Positions 12,677-25,846 of a stretch of DNA of 64,000 nucleotides are shown in pieces. The notes under the pieces are model-generated. The model did no database searches, was not told the origin of the DNA, and saw only the letters and a list, made by a program, of their open reading frames with translations. The DNA comes from Calvatia gigantea (taxonomy: Eukaryota; Basidiomycota; Agaricomycetes; Agaricales; Lycoperdaceae). The position numbers and the translations under genes are program-made. Numbering within the stretch: position 1 is the stretch's first letter; every line of letters starts with the position of its first letter. Where the stretch lies: positions 3,038,001 to 3,102,000 of the forward strand of contig JACAAK010000004.1 in the NCBI GenBank assembly GCA_025093985.1. The letters are read 5' to 3'.

Positions 12677-14340
12677 GGATAAAGGATGAGGGAGAGAAAA
12701 CGACACAAGGTCGGCTACGAAATGGAGAGGAACGAGTTGCGATTAAGGCAGGTTAAGAGGACTTTTCAAGTGAACCAGGATGGGAGTCTTTCAGGGTCCT
12801 ATCAGGGTCCACTGTCCGGATATAGCAGCGGTCCAAATGGACAGCTGGTACCGCCCCAAACCGGTTCGTTAAGTGGTTCAGATCGGCTGACCCATGCTTT
12901 GCTTCTGCTCTGCCTTTGCTCTGCCTTGGCGCCTTCCTTTCTCGCGTTCCGTCATCTCTCAGCAGATCTCCTTCCCAGATACCGGCCTCTCCACCAGGCC
13001 TCCACCTCCCATTGGTCATCCCCACTCTGCTTACACTTCCTCCTCCATCTCCGCTGCCACCTTGCCACCGTCACCTACTTCACCAGCGCTCTCCCCTTCT
13101 GCGCACAATTCGCATCCTGGCAAGGCACCACCGGCGTTATTTTCAGTCTTCTCTCTCTCGCGACCCCCGAAACCCATCAGCCAGGGACCGAAGGCCCCCA
13201 GCAACCGTCCCAAACACGACAACATGGGCAAATACGCCACCCACCCATTCGGTTCTCGGTCTTGCCCCCCGGAACACCGCGTACAAGATCGAGATACTCA
13301 ATGTTCGATGACATGGTTCAAACGTTCATGCAAGACTTGGATTTCTGTACACCTACCAGTGCCGCTCTTGCCCGTCCTCCAACCTCGGGCAATCTCTCCT
13401 TCACCCTCACCTCTCAGACAGCCAGCCAACCCATGCAGGGGCTCTGAGCCCTTCATATCTGTCCTCTGGCCGTCTATCCCCCTTCCCATCTCACCTTATC
13501 TATTTTCACCTCCTCTCCCGCCACCGGTCGCCACCCAAGGAAATTGAATGTCTCCCCGATTGGAGTTGTGCAACCGCACTGCCTCACAATTTATTGCCTC
13601 CCCTTCCGTCGTTCCGTCATTCCCTGACCTGGCATTCAATATTCAATGCTGGCCCAAGTTTGGACAATCAATGGTTCTCGGAGATACACATATCCTGCGC
13701 AACCTTATCGGGACCTCTGCTTTACTTTTCATTTTGTGGTGACCCACGTCAGGATGTATGCAAGTATCGCATGCCAATCCAAAGCCTTTAGTATGTCTTG
13801 CCCTCCATGTCAGAAGGAAGACGTCAAATCAAAATAAGAATCGAGGCCCGCACCACACACCCCACACTAGCTTCCTACTGTCAGCCGCCCGTCCTGAGTG
13901 TAGTTCCTTCCATGGAGCCCGACGGCTGATCCTCAATTGGGTCTCGGCAAACGGAAGAAACTTATCTACATTGTTCCACTGCTGTGGATGTGGGAGGGCG
14001 CACCGCTCTGTGATATTTACCCACCACCTGCCAACCCACTGACACCCGCCACCCGAAGAAACATTACAAGTCTGTGTATGCGCATATTTTTGCCCCACTC
14101 TTCCATTTCCAGACACAACGGCATGGGAGAGAGGATGTATGACATGCCCATACCCATGCCCATGCTCAAACCTTGGCACTGGCACTTGGCCTCAGACGCT
14201 TGAACATAAGCGCTACTCAAAAGGTTCGAGATTGACCCACATCTCGTCATGTCCATACATACATATTGTATGTCAGCCCTCAATTTACATTGACATATAC
14301 ACATGGAATGACGGAACTTGATAACAATAAAGTTTATCAA
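12677..14340. other. Upstream region of the GATA gene, CT-rich
   Basis: The plus strand from about 12,890 to 13,540 is rich in C and T with short Pro/Ser-type frames, as is common in long 5' leaders or promoters of basidiomycete transcription factors. An imperfect hexamer repeat of the CCCATG/CCCATA type occurs near 14,143-14,166. No coding region is supported. Confidence 0.4.
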
Positions 14341-17300
14341 GGATGCGGATGCACACTGTGCTTTTAATGTGCTGAGCTGAGTCCAATTGGGCCTTTCAAA
14401 AATCGCCCACTGTTTGCTGTAAGATGCCAGAAAAAGGGGCAGGACTCTCCACTGTGCCTGATACTCTTTCGCGGATGGTCACGCTTACACTACAGAAATT
14501 ATTTTTACAACCGTCCGAGAATCCCTTATATCCCCTCCCGTACCCGTCATTCTGGAACATGTCCACCAATGCTACCTGGAGAAAGCGCTTCGGTTAGACG
14601 ATCTTCCGTTCGCGTAACAATGAAACATGTAAGACTGGCTGAGGTTCCACAGGTCCCTCTCGCAAGGGACTTCATAGCAGTCTGAGGGGGTTTGGGGATT
14701 TTCTGCGCATATTATTATTAAAAAGCTCACCCCTTGAAAGTAAGGTTACTCGCAGTCTAACGTTTCAAAGCTGTAGTTCCCCCTTACTACCACTATCTCA
14801 GCCACTACATTTCATTCAATTACTCCACCACTACACTGTACTGTATCGCTCACCGCTGGCGGAAGGCTTACACAAGGCGTGCACCTTGCCGCCCAGACGC
14901 TTCTTTGGTATTGCATAAGCCGAGTGTTTTAGCCGCGGTGAGAAGGTATCTCAGTTGGATGATTTTGAGTGGCGACATAACGTAAACGGGGAGGTAAAAT
15001 AGAATTCCTCCTAAGTATCCCCACTCGCGAATATGTCCATCAAGGATGTTTACGCCTCCGAGAGGTTCTGCAACTTCTGACCAGAATCAGAGGAGTATAT
15101 CCATGTATATGAAGTATCACGGACTAACAGACCATCTGGAACTTGCACCCTGCGCGTCATTCTATTTTTTTAGCTGTCCGTCAAAGCCCACAAGTCCGAG
15201 GGGCGCAATTCATAGTGGCAGTATCTCCTACCTCTTCGGCCATATGATCTTGTCAGGACCACCACATTCTCCTAATCCAGCGTATGGTTAGCCACGTTCT
15301 GCCCACCCGGTCGCACTTGGGGTGACTTCGGTTACGCACAAACCCAATAAACATATGTTAGATTCTTACCAAACAGGAAGGCGTTGCACGTCAGTTTAAA
15401 CAAACAAGTCTTTGCCCCGCTATAAAAGGAAATTAGATCTTGATCAAGTAGAAGTGAACGCTGGGGACAATTTAAATGAAAGCGCGCGTGACCCGCGACG
15501 ACCCAGCTCCCGACGGCATAACCCCCCGCCTCCCACCAATATCGAACGTGTTCCGTCGACTATTCGGCCACTTTTTCCCAACGTCCAATGTCCATTGAGT
15601 TGTGTGAAAGAACCACGTGGACTGGCTTCAGGGCTCCACGAACCAAGAAATTGTTGAGGAATAGGGAGCGAGCTTACGGTAACTCGTCGACAGGAGTAGT
15701 GCATAAAGAATATCTAGGTGACCTCGTAGAAGTACAGAAGTGCGGGATGAATCTTGTTGATAGCGGCGTTGAGGAGGAGTTTACGGAACGCAGATACGAG
15801 ATCATTGTGCGCATGCCCAGGCACATTGCTCCCTGTTTCATCGAAACTTCCGTCGAGCAAGGACGCCTCGAAACATACAATCGACGAATTTTTCTTGCTT
15901 GCTGCCTGAGCCAAGCCAGCCTACTTCTACTCCTTGGCCTCCTGCTGGTGCGAGGATACAGGTAATAGGGGGCATGGGAATAAAGAAGGTGAGAAAAGAA
16001 GGCTGATGACACGGACATGTGGGCGTGGCTCCGATAGCGTGGAACAGACCAACCGCAGCCGGATGCGAGAGATTCACAAAACAAAACACTTGGAGACTCA
16101 GGACCTGGTGCGAACCAATGCAAAGCGCACAAATAACACGGAAAATGAAAAGCCTGCACACGCCTGTATATAACTCTGAAGACCTCATTTTTGTCCCTCA
16201 AGCCGGTTACCAGTCTGCCTTCCTTGAGTTCGCAACAAAAGGACGCCACCACCCCCAGGCGCCCTTTCCCAGGTCGCTTCCCTCCTAGCCTCTCCTCCTA
16301 TACTTATCTCGGAAGTACCCTTCACGTCGCCGCCCAGACCAAGAAAGGACAGATCTACTCTAGCACAAAATCCCAGGATAGAATACTTATCACCACAATG
16401 TGGAGGATGAATCTCGGAAATCAAAGATTATAGTTCAGCCTTATACAGGGTAGGCCGTGATAGTTGCCGGTTCACCCAGGTCCGAATCTCGACCCTAGCT
16501 CCCAATACATTAGTCCCCAAACATACTCAGTCCCTTTGCGCCCACCTTCCTTTGCGAGCTCAGCACTTGTTCCTCTTCGGTAAGGAATCTCTTAGCGACA
16601 TTCGACCTGAGGCCAGTTGAACGTGGGGCTGGCTAGAGGTAACACGTTTGCGAGGATCCACGGAAGTGCACTGTTTGTACTTATTTCAACTACTCATCAT
16701 CCAAGGGAATGCCTCGTCCTTATCAGATTTACAACCCGGTGCTAGGGAACAGGCCTACCACTTAGCACTATTGCAATAAGCATATGTCAACTGACCGACA
16801 AGACCGTCTACGACATATAGTTTTTTCCGATCTCGCAGTGAACAGCTGGCAATCCATGAATAAAGGGTGGCATGCGAAAATGGTCTAGAAACGAAACGCG
16901 AAAGACCGTAGATTGTGAGCTGGACCCTGGTTCGGCCCTGCCATACTAACTGTGGTGCAGTGTGCACTACTATGCTGTGTGTCGATTGGTCTGACGCTTT
17001 CTGCTCGGAAATATACACCTAAGCTAGTACCGATGGAGAGCTGGCGCAAAACATCTTTGCCCCTATATCTCCCAAAATAGCCCCGGCACAGGTTCTGAGC
17101 GGTGCCAACGGGCGGCGGGGAACTTGAAGCTCGAAGCGTGCGCGTGAAGTCACCTACATTCTGAGTCCTTCCAGATTATCAAGTGCGAGATCGCCTTGTT
17201 CTGGAAACTTTGTGGAGCCTTCTCGAAATGAGATGGCAACTCATAGAGAAGTAAGTCTCCATACTTATAATACATTCAGTTAAAGTCATGGAGACTCATG

Positions 17301-20300
17301 TATTATCACCGTCGAGTCCAGCGAGGATACTAATGGCACCTGTTATCCATAAATTGGAAGCTACCTGCCGAGGAATTAAAGACACAGCGCCTGGATAATT
17401 CTTTCGTCCAACTCCGTTGTAGTTGCGCCCCAAAAATAACTCTGACTTCTGGTTCTCGCGACCCGCAGTCGTGCGCACGCTTCGACAAACATTACCAACG
17501 TGCTTGCATATCGGACTTTGGTGCATGACCTGATTATAGTCGGATGTTTCCGTCCCCCAGAGGAACCATGAGAGAACCAACTTTTGAGTTCTCTTAAACC
17601 CCAGCGCCTGCGAAGGCACACCTTCGTACATCTCGGAGAGCTGGTGCTTCCGGGGGCGTAGTGAAGGAATTCTCGGCAAGATTGTGTCTGGAGAAATTGA
17701 CGGCCGACCTAGGCTTCCAGCAGTAGCAATGTCCCATGTCGTGGCTCTTTCCGTGACCGCCTTTGTCTTTGGGTATTTACCAAAACTCTCAAGTCCAGAC
17801 ATCCGTGGGTTCGCAGAACAACAAAGTTCCACTCTTAGATGGTTCGGGCAAACCGATGCCCATGACATCAAGGTTCGTATGCTTCACTAAACGCAACAAC
17901 AGGGAGAAAGCACTGTCCGTGAGCTATACACTAAAGCAGCAACGGAGTTTAAGCGAACAAATATGGCTGTTTTGCGGCAAATGCACGGATCACACCAAGT
18001 TATTCCGGTGGGTTTGTTCCATCGCACAGAAAGGAGTGCTCCGACCGCATAAACCATTCCACTCCGCGTTGTCCAGTACATCCATGCGGGCAGATTCCCG
18101 GGAGACTTCTGGTGGGGATCCAGTAGTATATAGGACTTAGTGAAAAGGATACCGGGGATCTAATGTGTTCCATGAATTGAATCGATTTGAGCTTTTTTGA
18201 CTCTGACTTGAAACACGGAAAGAGTGATGGGTTCCGTTCGGCTGTAGGTGACCAAGTCAGCGAGGTTACAAAGTGACATTCGCACTCCCATAGAGTCAGC
18301 GAAAAAAGTTTTTGTCGTGGCAGAAAACCTGATATTCTAAGCCTCCTGCCCACCCACCCCATTCGAGCTGACTGGTGATGTGCTACTTGTGTAGAACGGG
18401 CATTTTTTTAAGAAAGTCGAGTATACAAATCAATTACAAAAGCCCATGTCTCGGGTGGGGGAAAACTCAAAACCCGCTTCTGGTAGCGGTTCCGGGAAAG
18501 GGCCACTTGGCTAACAGGTCATCTGCCTACATTCTGTGGGAATAGCAGGCAGAAATGGGAAAGAAGATGGTACCAAGGGATGAAACGTGACATATCATTA
18601 TCAATAAGAAGTCCCTCGAGAAGTGTTTGTATTACGCAGAAGGACATCCAGCGAGGGGTGTTGTGGAACTGCCACACGGGGCGCAACGGCTCTGAGATCT
18701 AAAGCACAACATAAGAAGCTGCAAACCAACGCCAGAAGACGGCTGCCATGATTACACTCCCAATTTGTCGTATGATAGCCAACGCAGCACAAATGTCTTT
18801 GGAGCAACGTCTGTACCAGTCCAGCGAGCGCGCAAGTTTCCGACAAACTCGTTGGAAGTTTCGAGTTTTAGCTCGCGATGATGTATGTGGCTGGAGAAGG
18901 CCACTGGGAGCGGACGCTCTGTATTGCCTTAGACCCTGCAATGCCGGGAATAGCACAACCAAAATCCAAGGGCTACTCGTACCCAAACTCTGTAAAAGTG
19001 AGAGATACATCTGGGGAAGCACACGATAAGCACCTGACAAGTATCTGTATCTACTCGCTCGAATAATACTTCACCTTCCCATGCTTCGTGTTTCAGAATT
19101 CTTTGGCCAGCATCAACAGAACGACAGCCGTCCCAGGACGTTCTATTTCCGTGACACTTTGGTCAATCGGGCTTGTGTCACTGCTTCTCTCACCCCGTCC
19201 GGATTGTGTCCGGGACGGCTATGTTTGGTTCCTGGGTTTGGCGAGTGAATCTCATTAATTCAAACGAATTCGGAAGTGGAACAACAGAGCCATGAGCGCC
19301 TTGTCAATACTTCGTTCGTCCTATCGGATTTAATGGTATGAGCTTTGAGACTTGGGCCGGCGACGTTCAACCCCACGAGGTGCGCTAGAACTGGAGATAG
19401 GTGTCATTAGTGGTGAGAATGCGCCACAATGTGAGCTTCCTGGTTAATAACGCCAAGCACCAGTTAAGCTCCTCTTCCAACAACGGTGACGATACCCCCT
19501 TGAAACTAGGAGGCATGTTCCACACATAACCTTTCACCTCTGTAGATTTGGAGTGCCCTGCCACGCAAGATTATCAACAAGCTATACTGTACCCGAAACC
19601 CTTCCCCGTATTCGGTTCCAACTTATTTCTCTGTGTTCTTTGGGTTGTCCGAGGGGCCGTTGTATTAATAGGCTGATCTTCAGCATACGAACAATTACTT
19701 GAACGCAATGAATATTATCACCGTTTAGTATATCCGTTGTTCCAGAGTTCATTGATGGGAAGCTTAATGAGCTCCGGTTTCGATCAGGGTCTGTCAACAC
19801 GCGACGTGGGATGTCGGGGTGAATGCAGTGCAATGATCGGCTTTGAGGTTGATGTCACATCATACCCTGTTGAATTTTTCGATGCCTCAGCACCACTTGG
19901 GAAGTATTGAAGCTCGACGGGTGCTGTGACCTTCTAAGTAGCTACTTTGATTGAGTTGGCATCCGCACCTGTTGTTGTGAAACTAACCGGTGCGCCTGCG
20001 GCCGAAAGTGTGCGCCTGTGGGATGCGCATGCCCTTTGCCGCCTCATCGTGATTGGGTGATAGCGGGTCGTTAAAGGAAAATAGCTGTTAGATGACAAAA
20101 GAGACTAGTCGCTTCTTGTGTGTTGGTGGAAATGGGGGGGCGAGATTAATCGACAGGTGTACCCGAGCAAAACAGCTCAGAGCTTCCAGGTGGTGAGCAA
20201 TCTCCGTGAGAAATATCTCCGATTATGTGGACGGTTTGGTGGAATGGCAAACTCGTGGTGTCGAGAATTGACGTAGAGAATGAAGTGAACCAGGGGTGCG

Positions 20301-21060
20301 TTGCGAGTGGTGATACTTATGCATATGCCCCGCCACCACAATAAAAGCTCCCTGTAAGGTCCGAGGGAATTAGGTCCGCTCGAAGAAGGCGGAGACCTGG
20401 CCCTAACCTGGCCCTCATTTTATAACTTCCTTCCGGGAGGGGTTAGCGGGAAGTTAGCGGGCCCTTTCAGCTGGCGGTGGAGGAAAAAACAGGGGACTGC
20501 GTTTTTAGGAACGCTTACTTCCCTGTGATGCCGCTTTGGGCTTTGGGCCCAGGTGCATTCCAAAGCACCGGTTCGAGTCTGCGGTGTTTCTGGTTCGAAA
20601 AAAAAAGAAAAAAAAGAAATGGTTTGTGGGAAGGAGTAAGCACGTTTGCAAGCAAATGTGTGATGAAGACGTCCATGAAGTCACAAGGCTAAAGTTGGTC
20701 TAAAACGAGGGCATCCTGAGGTTGATGAGGCCCCTCCGCAATCCATTGTGCTTGTTTGTTATTACATTATTCATACCTTTATTCAGGACTCCAGATTTTA
20801 CGTAGATACCACCCAGCAGGGGAGGGGGGTTGTTCAATCCTAGCATACTTCCACCGCATCCTGGTGGCTGGTTCGCTCGTAGTAAAGGGGAACAGTAGGG
20901 TTCCATCATCTCATCGTCGTCGACGTCACGTGATCTTGCAGCACCAGCAGCACGATATTCCATGTGCACAAACGTCAGCAATACCGTTCATCCCCAGTAT
21001 TTCATCAAAGCGCGAACTTTCGTGAAACGGCACTGTGGACCGACTGGTTTGAGATAGAGG
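14341..21060. other. Gene-poor stretch right of the GATA gene
   Basis: No recognisable gene. A TATAAAAG box at 15,421-15,428 precedes an open frame 15,588-15,965 (plus, 125 codons) whose last 20 residues are hydrophobic (SQASLLLLLGLLLVRGYR). It has no recognised family and could be chance. Two short direct repeats lie near the right end: CCTGGCCCTAA-type at about 20,397-20,416 and GTTAGCGGG at 20,442-20,450 and 20,453-20,461. Otherwise I see nothing. Confidence 0.4.
20937..20945. promoter_or_regulatory. CACGTGATC element upstream of the DSC2-like gene
   Basis: CACGTGATC, overlapping a palindromic GACGTC (20,932-20,937), lies about 116 bp before the ATG at 21,061. The pair resembles adjacent CRE-like and E-box sites. 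Function is inferred only. Confidence 0.35.
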
Positions 21061-22441
21061 ATGTCCTTCGAACACGCTCCGGTTACGAAAGGTATGTTTG
21101 ACTGAAATCGCGGATGATTTGTCTTAATGCCTCTAGCGGTGATGATGGGGTCGGCGCTTTCATCGTTCTGTGTTGGGCTTTTTGACGTGAAATACTACTT
21201 TCATCTTCAAGTATGTCCGTTTTCTTACCAGTCTGGGCAATGACCATGATCTCACCTAGTAAGCTTGTGCCACATATTTCTCAACACCATCAAGTGAGGA
21301 TTTCACCTATTGTACCATCGTCGCGCCTTTTAATTCTAACAGTGAAGCACACGCTTTAGTACTGGCGCCTTGCAACACAATTTTTCGCATACCAAAACTC
21401 CAGTGATGTCTTCCTCGCGGAACTTCTACTTTACAATGCCGGGATTCACATTGAGCGTCGATTTGGAAGCGTAAAATTCGCTGTGAGTGACTTCGGAAAT
21501 ATCAAGACAGCCCAATGTTGAATCCGAAGTTAGTCCTTTTTGGTTGTTACCGCCGTGCTCTCCGCACTACTAGAATTCTTAGCTCTACTTTTCTTCAACC
21601 CAGTGGGACTCAATACCATCTCAACGGGTGCCTCGGTGGTTATCTACGCCATCCTTTATCAATACTCAAGATTGGTTCCCTCTGTATATCAATTTCGGAT
21701 ATTTGGTATCCAGCTCACTAACAAGAGCTTTAATTACTTCCTTGCCTTCCAGGTATATTTATTCACTCGTAGTCGGGCTATACGACAACATCTCACTCCA
21801 AACTTCCCCAGCTTGCGTTCAGCCGTCCGCCGGGTTCCCTTGTCGCCGCTATCGTGGGCATCCTATCTGGTCAACTCTACCGTTCCGATATAGCCAGCCT
21901 AAATACCTATCGCCTTCCCCCGACACTCATTACTTTATCGAAACGCCTTCTCCTGCCACTTATCGGCTCGCTACGTGCTCCCCGTCGTTCAACGCAAGCG
22001 TTTCCAGAGGGCCCACTTTCACCGAATGCACGATTAGCAGGTTTAGCAATTCCTGGAGATGACGAAGTTATCACGACTTCCAGAAGGACATCATCCACTG
22101 CACAGCCGAACACAACCCGACCTCGCAACACTGGTAGCACTGTGGGCGTGGGTGATGGTGTAACAAGAACCAGAAGTTCGGTAATGAGGGAGTGGGTGGA
22201 TGAGTTGACGGGCACGACGGATCGCGCCAATGCAGGAATCAGAGTTCCCACAGAATCAGAGATAAGCCAGGTTACAAGTATGTTTCCCACCATTGAAAGA
22301 GAAGTTGTGGTCGGTGCATTACAAAGAAGGTAAGTGCTGCTTCTGACTTTTATGCTACATTTGTACTTCGGGCTCAACTGATTCCTGGCAAGTCGAAACA
22401 TCGAAGGTGCAGTGGAGACGCTCTTGTCGGCCCGCACCTGA
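21061..22441 (+). CDS. DSC E3 ligase subunit 2 / UBAC2-like rhomboid pseudoprotease with C-terminal UBA/CUE domain
   Basis: Seven exons (21061-21091, 21137-21210, 21264-21293, 21360-21482, 21534-21752, 21812-22329, 22393-22441) add up to exactly 348 codons, 347 residues. The first half is polytopic: hydrophobic segments around SALSSFCVGLFDVKYYF, FLVVTAVLSALLEFLALLFF, ASVVIYAILYQYS and SLVAAIVGILSGQLY. The rhomboid-type motif AELLLYNAGIHIERRFGS is present without a catalytic GxSx/H pair, so it should be a pseudoprotease. The end, VTSMFPTIEREVVVGALQRS followed by RNIEGAVETLLS, is a CUE/UBA-like ubiquitin-binding helix bundle. In fission yeast Dsc2 belongs to the Golgi Dsc ligase that activates SREBP; UBAC2 is its animal relative in the ER. 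Family call is confident, the exact ortholog less so. Exon 3 is only 30 nt. Confidence 0.85.
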
Positions 22442-22516
22442 ATCAAGCGGCGATGGATCAAGCGGTCTAATTATGTTGACAAAGCCTTCATAACGACTAT
22501 CCTAAACAGCTTCATC

Positions 22517-24672
22517 CTAAGCAGCTGAATCTTGCTCCTCTTCTTCCTCAGCTCCATCCTCGTTATCGTTATCGTTGGTAAAGGCTTCGGGGGGCACGGA
22601 GTACAAACGGATGACAGGCTGCAAGTCACATAGTTAGTCGTACCATCGCATTGGGAATACAGGAGGATACCTACCCTATTAGGGTCTTTGACAAGAACAT
22701 ATTTTCCTTCTGGCAACTTCATGCACAGGTCGGTAACAGTGCGCACGATTCCCCATCCGTTAGCCAAAGATACGTTGAGCTGAGCCGCAAAGTCGGTCGG
22801 TCGAATCGAAGTTGTGCTTAAAATAACGTGGCGGGTGTTGTCACGAGGGTTTGCCCGGGAGATGTAACTGCTCAAAGATGGACATAAGTGAATATTACGA
22901 AGCCATGGCAGGTTATGATTCCGAGGGAATCACAGAGGTCAAATGTTGAAACACAACAGATGTCATGGATCAAGGGGCGTATTGACAGGACAGAAGAACG
23001 ACAAAAATAAATGACTGAAATTGGAAACATACCCGATCTTCATTAGGTCGGCTCCCGCAAGCACACTTTGGACAGTCCACCTGGCAAGTTTGCAGCTATT
23101 ATTCTTCATTTCTGTAGCGACAACTGCTCCACGTTGAGTGTCCAGTTTTGAGCGCCAATCGGATGCCCCTCCGGCCCCTTGAGCCCTAGGATCGAATTCG
23201 TTCAGAGCGCGGATGGTCACCAAACCTTGACCTTCACGAGGAGCTCCTTGACCTGGGGAATAAGCATCAACCTCTGTCCTCACACAAACCTTGATATCTT
23301 CATCTTCTGTGATCCCAAGATCAAAAAGCCTATAGCGGTAGCCACAAGAGGCAAGGGGCTCCGTCTCATCTGGGCCATAGAATGGATTAGGGTGGGTGAA
23401 ATCGATGGCCGGCGGTGGCGGGTTTTCGGTAACAGTTTGGAATCCAAAATTTTGGTTGATGTATGTGGCCTCCAACGAGAGCGAAGTAGCAGAGTTGATG
23501 GAGGGTGGCTCTGGAGTCGCTTTTTCGGTCGGGTTATTAGGGTTGGGCGGTGCGGGATCTTGGGGAGGATCGGCAGCGTTCTCGTTGACAGTGATTGTAT
23601 CGAATGGCCCGCCATCTCGCTTGTCGAGGAAAAGCTTACTCCCTTCTCTGATAATTACAATGTCCCATGGGTTCACCGACCTCGGCGCACACATCAAGGC
23701 ACTGAGAATTACGTCCGTGGTGTAGACTGTAGCAACATTCCTGCTAGCAAGCTGGTGCGAGCGTCAGACATTAGTTTCGGCCCACGGTTCGAAGGGGAGG
23801 CGTACTTGTTGGATGACGGGATCATCTGAAGTCGTGGGATTGTATTTCATACGATCCAGAGGCTGCAGCGGCCGTTCGGTTTTCGTGGTGACACGGTCGT
23901 ATGACTTGTCATAGGAGAATAGACGACCATAATCTTCCCTATTCAATTAAAGCTTAGAGTCATCACTGGGTTCGGCGGATATGAGAAAAACTGAAGACGC
24001 ACAATTCTTCGGGTTCATCAACCTCCAAGCGCAATTTGGCTAATCGGTGGAACTCGATTTCCTCGAGCATGCTCCATTGTGGTGAGATGACCACGGATGA
24101 TTCACGAGTGCGGTTGTTCTGTCACAAACGTTAGCGTCATTTCGAATCGACACTTCAGAAGAACAAACCTTTTCCCAGTCTCTCCATCCCCTACGTCCCC
24201 CACCTCGCTGATTTGCACCGCCCCGGGCAGTGGCGCCGCCACGCGCGCCTCGAACAGCGCCTCGCGCTGAATAGTTAGCCCCCGTGCGTGCAGCCCCACG
24301 ACCCCGAGTGAAACCAGTACCACGACGCGGTGCGGCGGTCTTGTTATCGACCAAAGAGAATGATGCTTCATCTTCGACATGGAAGTAGGCGAAAGCGCTC
24401 GCAGTACCACTTCCAAAAGCCTGATTTCCATCCCTCCTACGCCCGCCAGTACCTGTAGTACGGGTATTCTGAGTTGATGGGAGTCCTACGGCGGCCTGGC
24501 GGTTATCAGACGAGATATCGTTCCAATCCGCAAAGCGGCCAAGTTTGTCAGATTTTGAGTAGGGTGCGTAGGGAATATCCTTGAATTTAAATTGATCCGG
24601 GATGTTGGAGGTGGATGGACCCCAGCCGCCATCCGGATTATCATGGATAGGTGGGAGGGTGAATGAAGGCAT
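22517..24672 (-). CDS. Translation initiation factor eIF3 subunit d
   Basis: Six exons (24169-24672, 24003-24118, 23806-23938, 23033-23751, 22675-22867, 22517-22618) give 589 codons including the stop, 588 residues, in frame throughout. It binds the 40S subunit within eIF3 and contacts the mRNA cap in a specialised initiation route. Diagnostic blocks: FKDIPYAPYSKSDKLGRFADW near the N-terminus, a long Arg/Gly-rich stretch (RGRGAARTGANYSARGAVRG), YDKSYDRVTTKTERPL, TTDVILSALMCAPRSVNPWD, SYRYRLF-type strand GYRYRLFDLG, GADLMKIGYISRANPRDNTR and NGWGIVRTVTDLCMKLPEGK. The C-terminus is acidic (DGAEEEEQDSAA). The ATG at 24672 lies 101 bp from the ATG of the divergent IST3 gene. The RG-rich segment may be methylated. 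Identification is firm. Confidence 0.96.
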
Positions 24673-24773
24673 AAGTGTTGTTCAGTGATTGATAAATGAG
24701 AAAATTGAAGATCGCGTCTTGTCTCGAACGTGGGAAAACATCGACAACTGTTCTTTTGAACCATCCAGTCTCT
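24673..24773. promoter_or_regulatory. Shared 101-bp divergent promoter of eIF3d and IST3
   Basis: The two start codons face apart with only 101 bp between them, so both 5' leaders and the promoter must fit here. No clear TATA box is visible. Shared control is inferred from the spacing. Confidence 0.6.
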
Positions 24774-25846
24774 ATGAAGTGCGTTTTTGAATTGTCTGTC
24801 TGACTCTGGCTGACCTTACCGTAGTGTAGTCAAAGAAATCAATCGAATAAACCAGGCAGAGCTCGATCAAGGCCTTACCGCGTCTTGGCACGATGATTAC
24901 AAGGATTCCGCGTACATATTCGTTGGTGGCCTGCACTTTGACTTAACCGAAGGAGACGTCATCACAATATTCTCTCAGTGTGTTGACTGTTCTATTCTTT
25001 TCTTTTCGACAGTGGATTCAGCTCATCTGCTGTATGTCTGTAGGTATGGAGAAGTTATGGATGTGAACCTTCCCCGTGACAAGGAGACTGGCAAGACGAA
25101 GGGGTTCGGATTTCTGATGTACGAAGACCAACGGTCAACTATTCTTGCTGTCGATAATCTCAACGGAGCCAAGGTGTTGGATCGAACTCTCCGTGTTGAC
25201 CATGCTAAAAACTATAAACAACCAAAGCTCAAGAATGAAGAGGGAGATTGGGTAGACGCCGAGGAGCAAAGCTTAAATGCAAAACCCGTTCTCGTTGAGG
25301 ACGGTAAGCTCTAGCTTCATGGCTTCTGTCTGCTTCATATTCACCCAACCACATGTAGACGTCAATGGGTCAGGCTCATCGGAGTCCTCTGGTCCTGACA
25401 TCGACCCCGAAGATCCTATGCGCGACTACCTGATCGCGAAATGGAAAGAAGAACGCTCAATGAAGAAACCAAAAAAGAAGAAATCAAAAGGTAAACACAA
25501 AGATGAAACTCCCGAGGAACGTGCGGCAAGAAAGGCGCGAAGGAAGGAGAAGAGAGCCAAAAAGTCCAGGTCTGAAGGCGTCAAAGCGGTCGAGGATTTA
25601 CTCAATTCCCTTGATCGCCGTGATCCTGGCACGAGACGGTCCAGGTCAACGACACCTCAAGATCAGTCGGTTCATCGTTTTCGTAGCAGGAGTCGGACCC
25701 CTGTTTACGACCGTCGGGCAAGTTCCAGTCAGCGTCCGTCTGACAGATACGATTCCCATAATCATAAACGAAGACAGTATTCCGATACCGAGGGAGAGAA
25801 AGATCGCGATCATCATAGCAGGAACCGACAACCTCGTGGAAACTAG
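24774..25846 (+). CDS. IST3: IST3/RBMX2, RRM subunit of the RES pre-mRNA retention and splicing complex
   Basis: Four exons: 24774-24778, 24825-24977, 25044-25303 and 25359-25846, 301 residues. The first exon is only ATGAA; splicing to TGTAGTC yields the conserved start MNVVKEINRINQAELDQG. One RRM follows, with RNP2 AYIFVGGLHF and RNP1 KGFGFLMYED, then QRSTILAVDNLNGAKVLDRT and RVDHAKNYK, the pattern of yeast Ist3/Snu17 and human RBMX2. Ist3 sits on the SF3b part of the activated spliceosome with Bud13 and Pml1. The C-terminus is a long Lys/Arg-rich and RS-type tail (PEDPMRDYLIAKWKEERSMK, SRSRTPVYDRR), longer than the yeast protein and closer to RBMX2. Divergent from eIF3d. Identification is firm. 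Confidence 0.95.

Noticed and set aside
12894..13547. Pro/Ser-rich plus-strand frames of 130-250 codons
   Set aside because: They result from CT-rich DNA open in all three frames, lie upstream of the GATA gene on the other strand, and show no conserved pattern.
15674..16252. 192-codon minus-strand frame
   Set aside because: Composition looks random, it overlaps three other frames, and no family was recognised.
17296..17871. 191-codon minus-strand frame
   Set aside because: There is no motif, no splice partner and no support beyond length.
20530..20605. Possible tRNA or tRNA-derived SINE (GGTTCGAGTCT followed by an A-rich end)
   Set aside because: The B-box-like sequence lies in a hairpin, but no A box at the right distance and no cloverleaf can be drawn.
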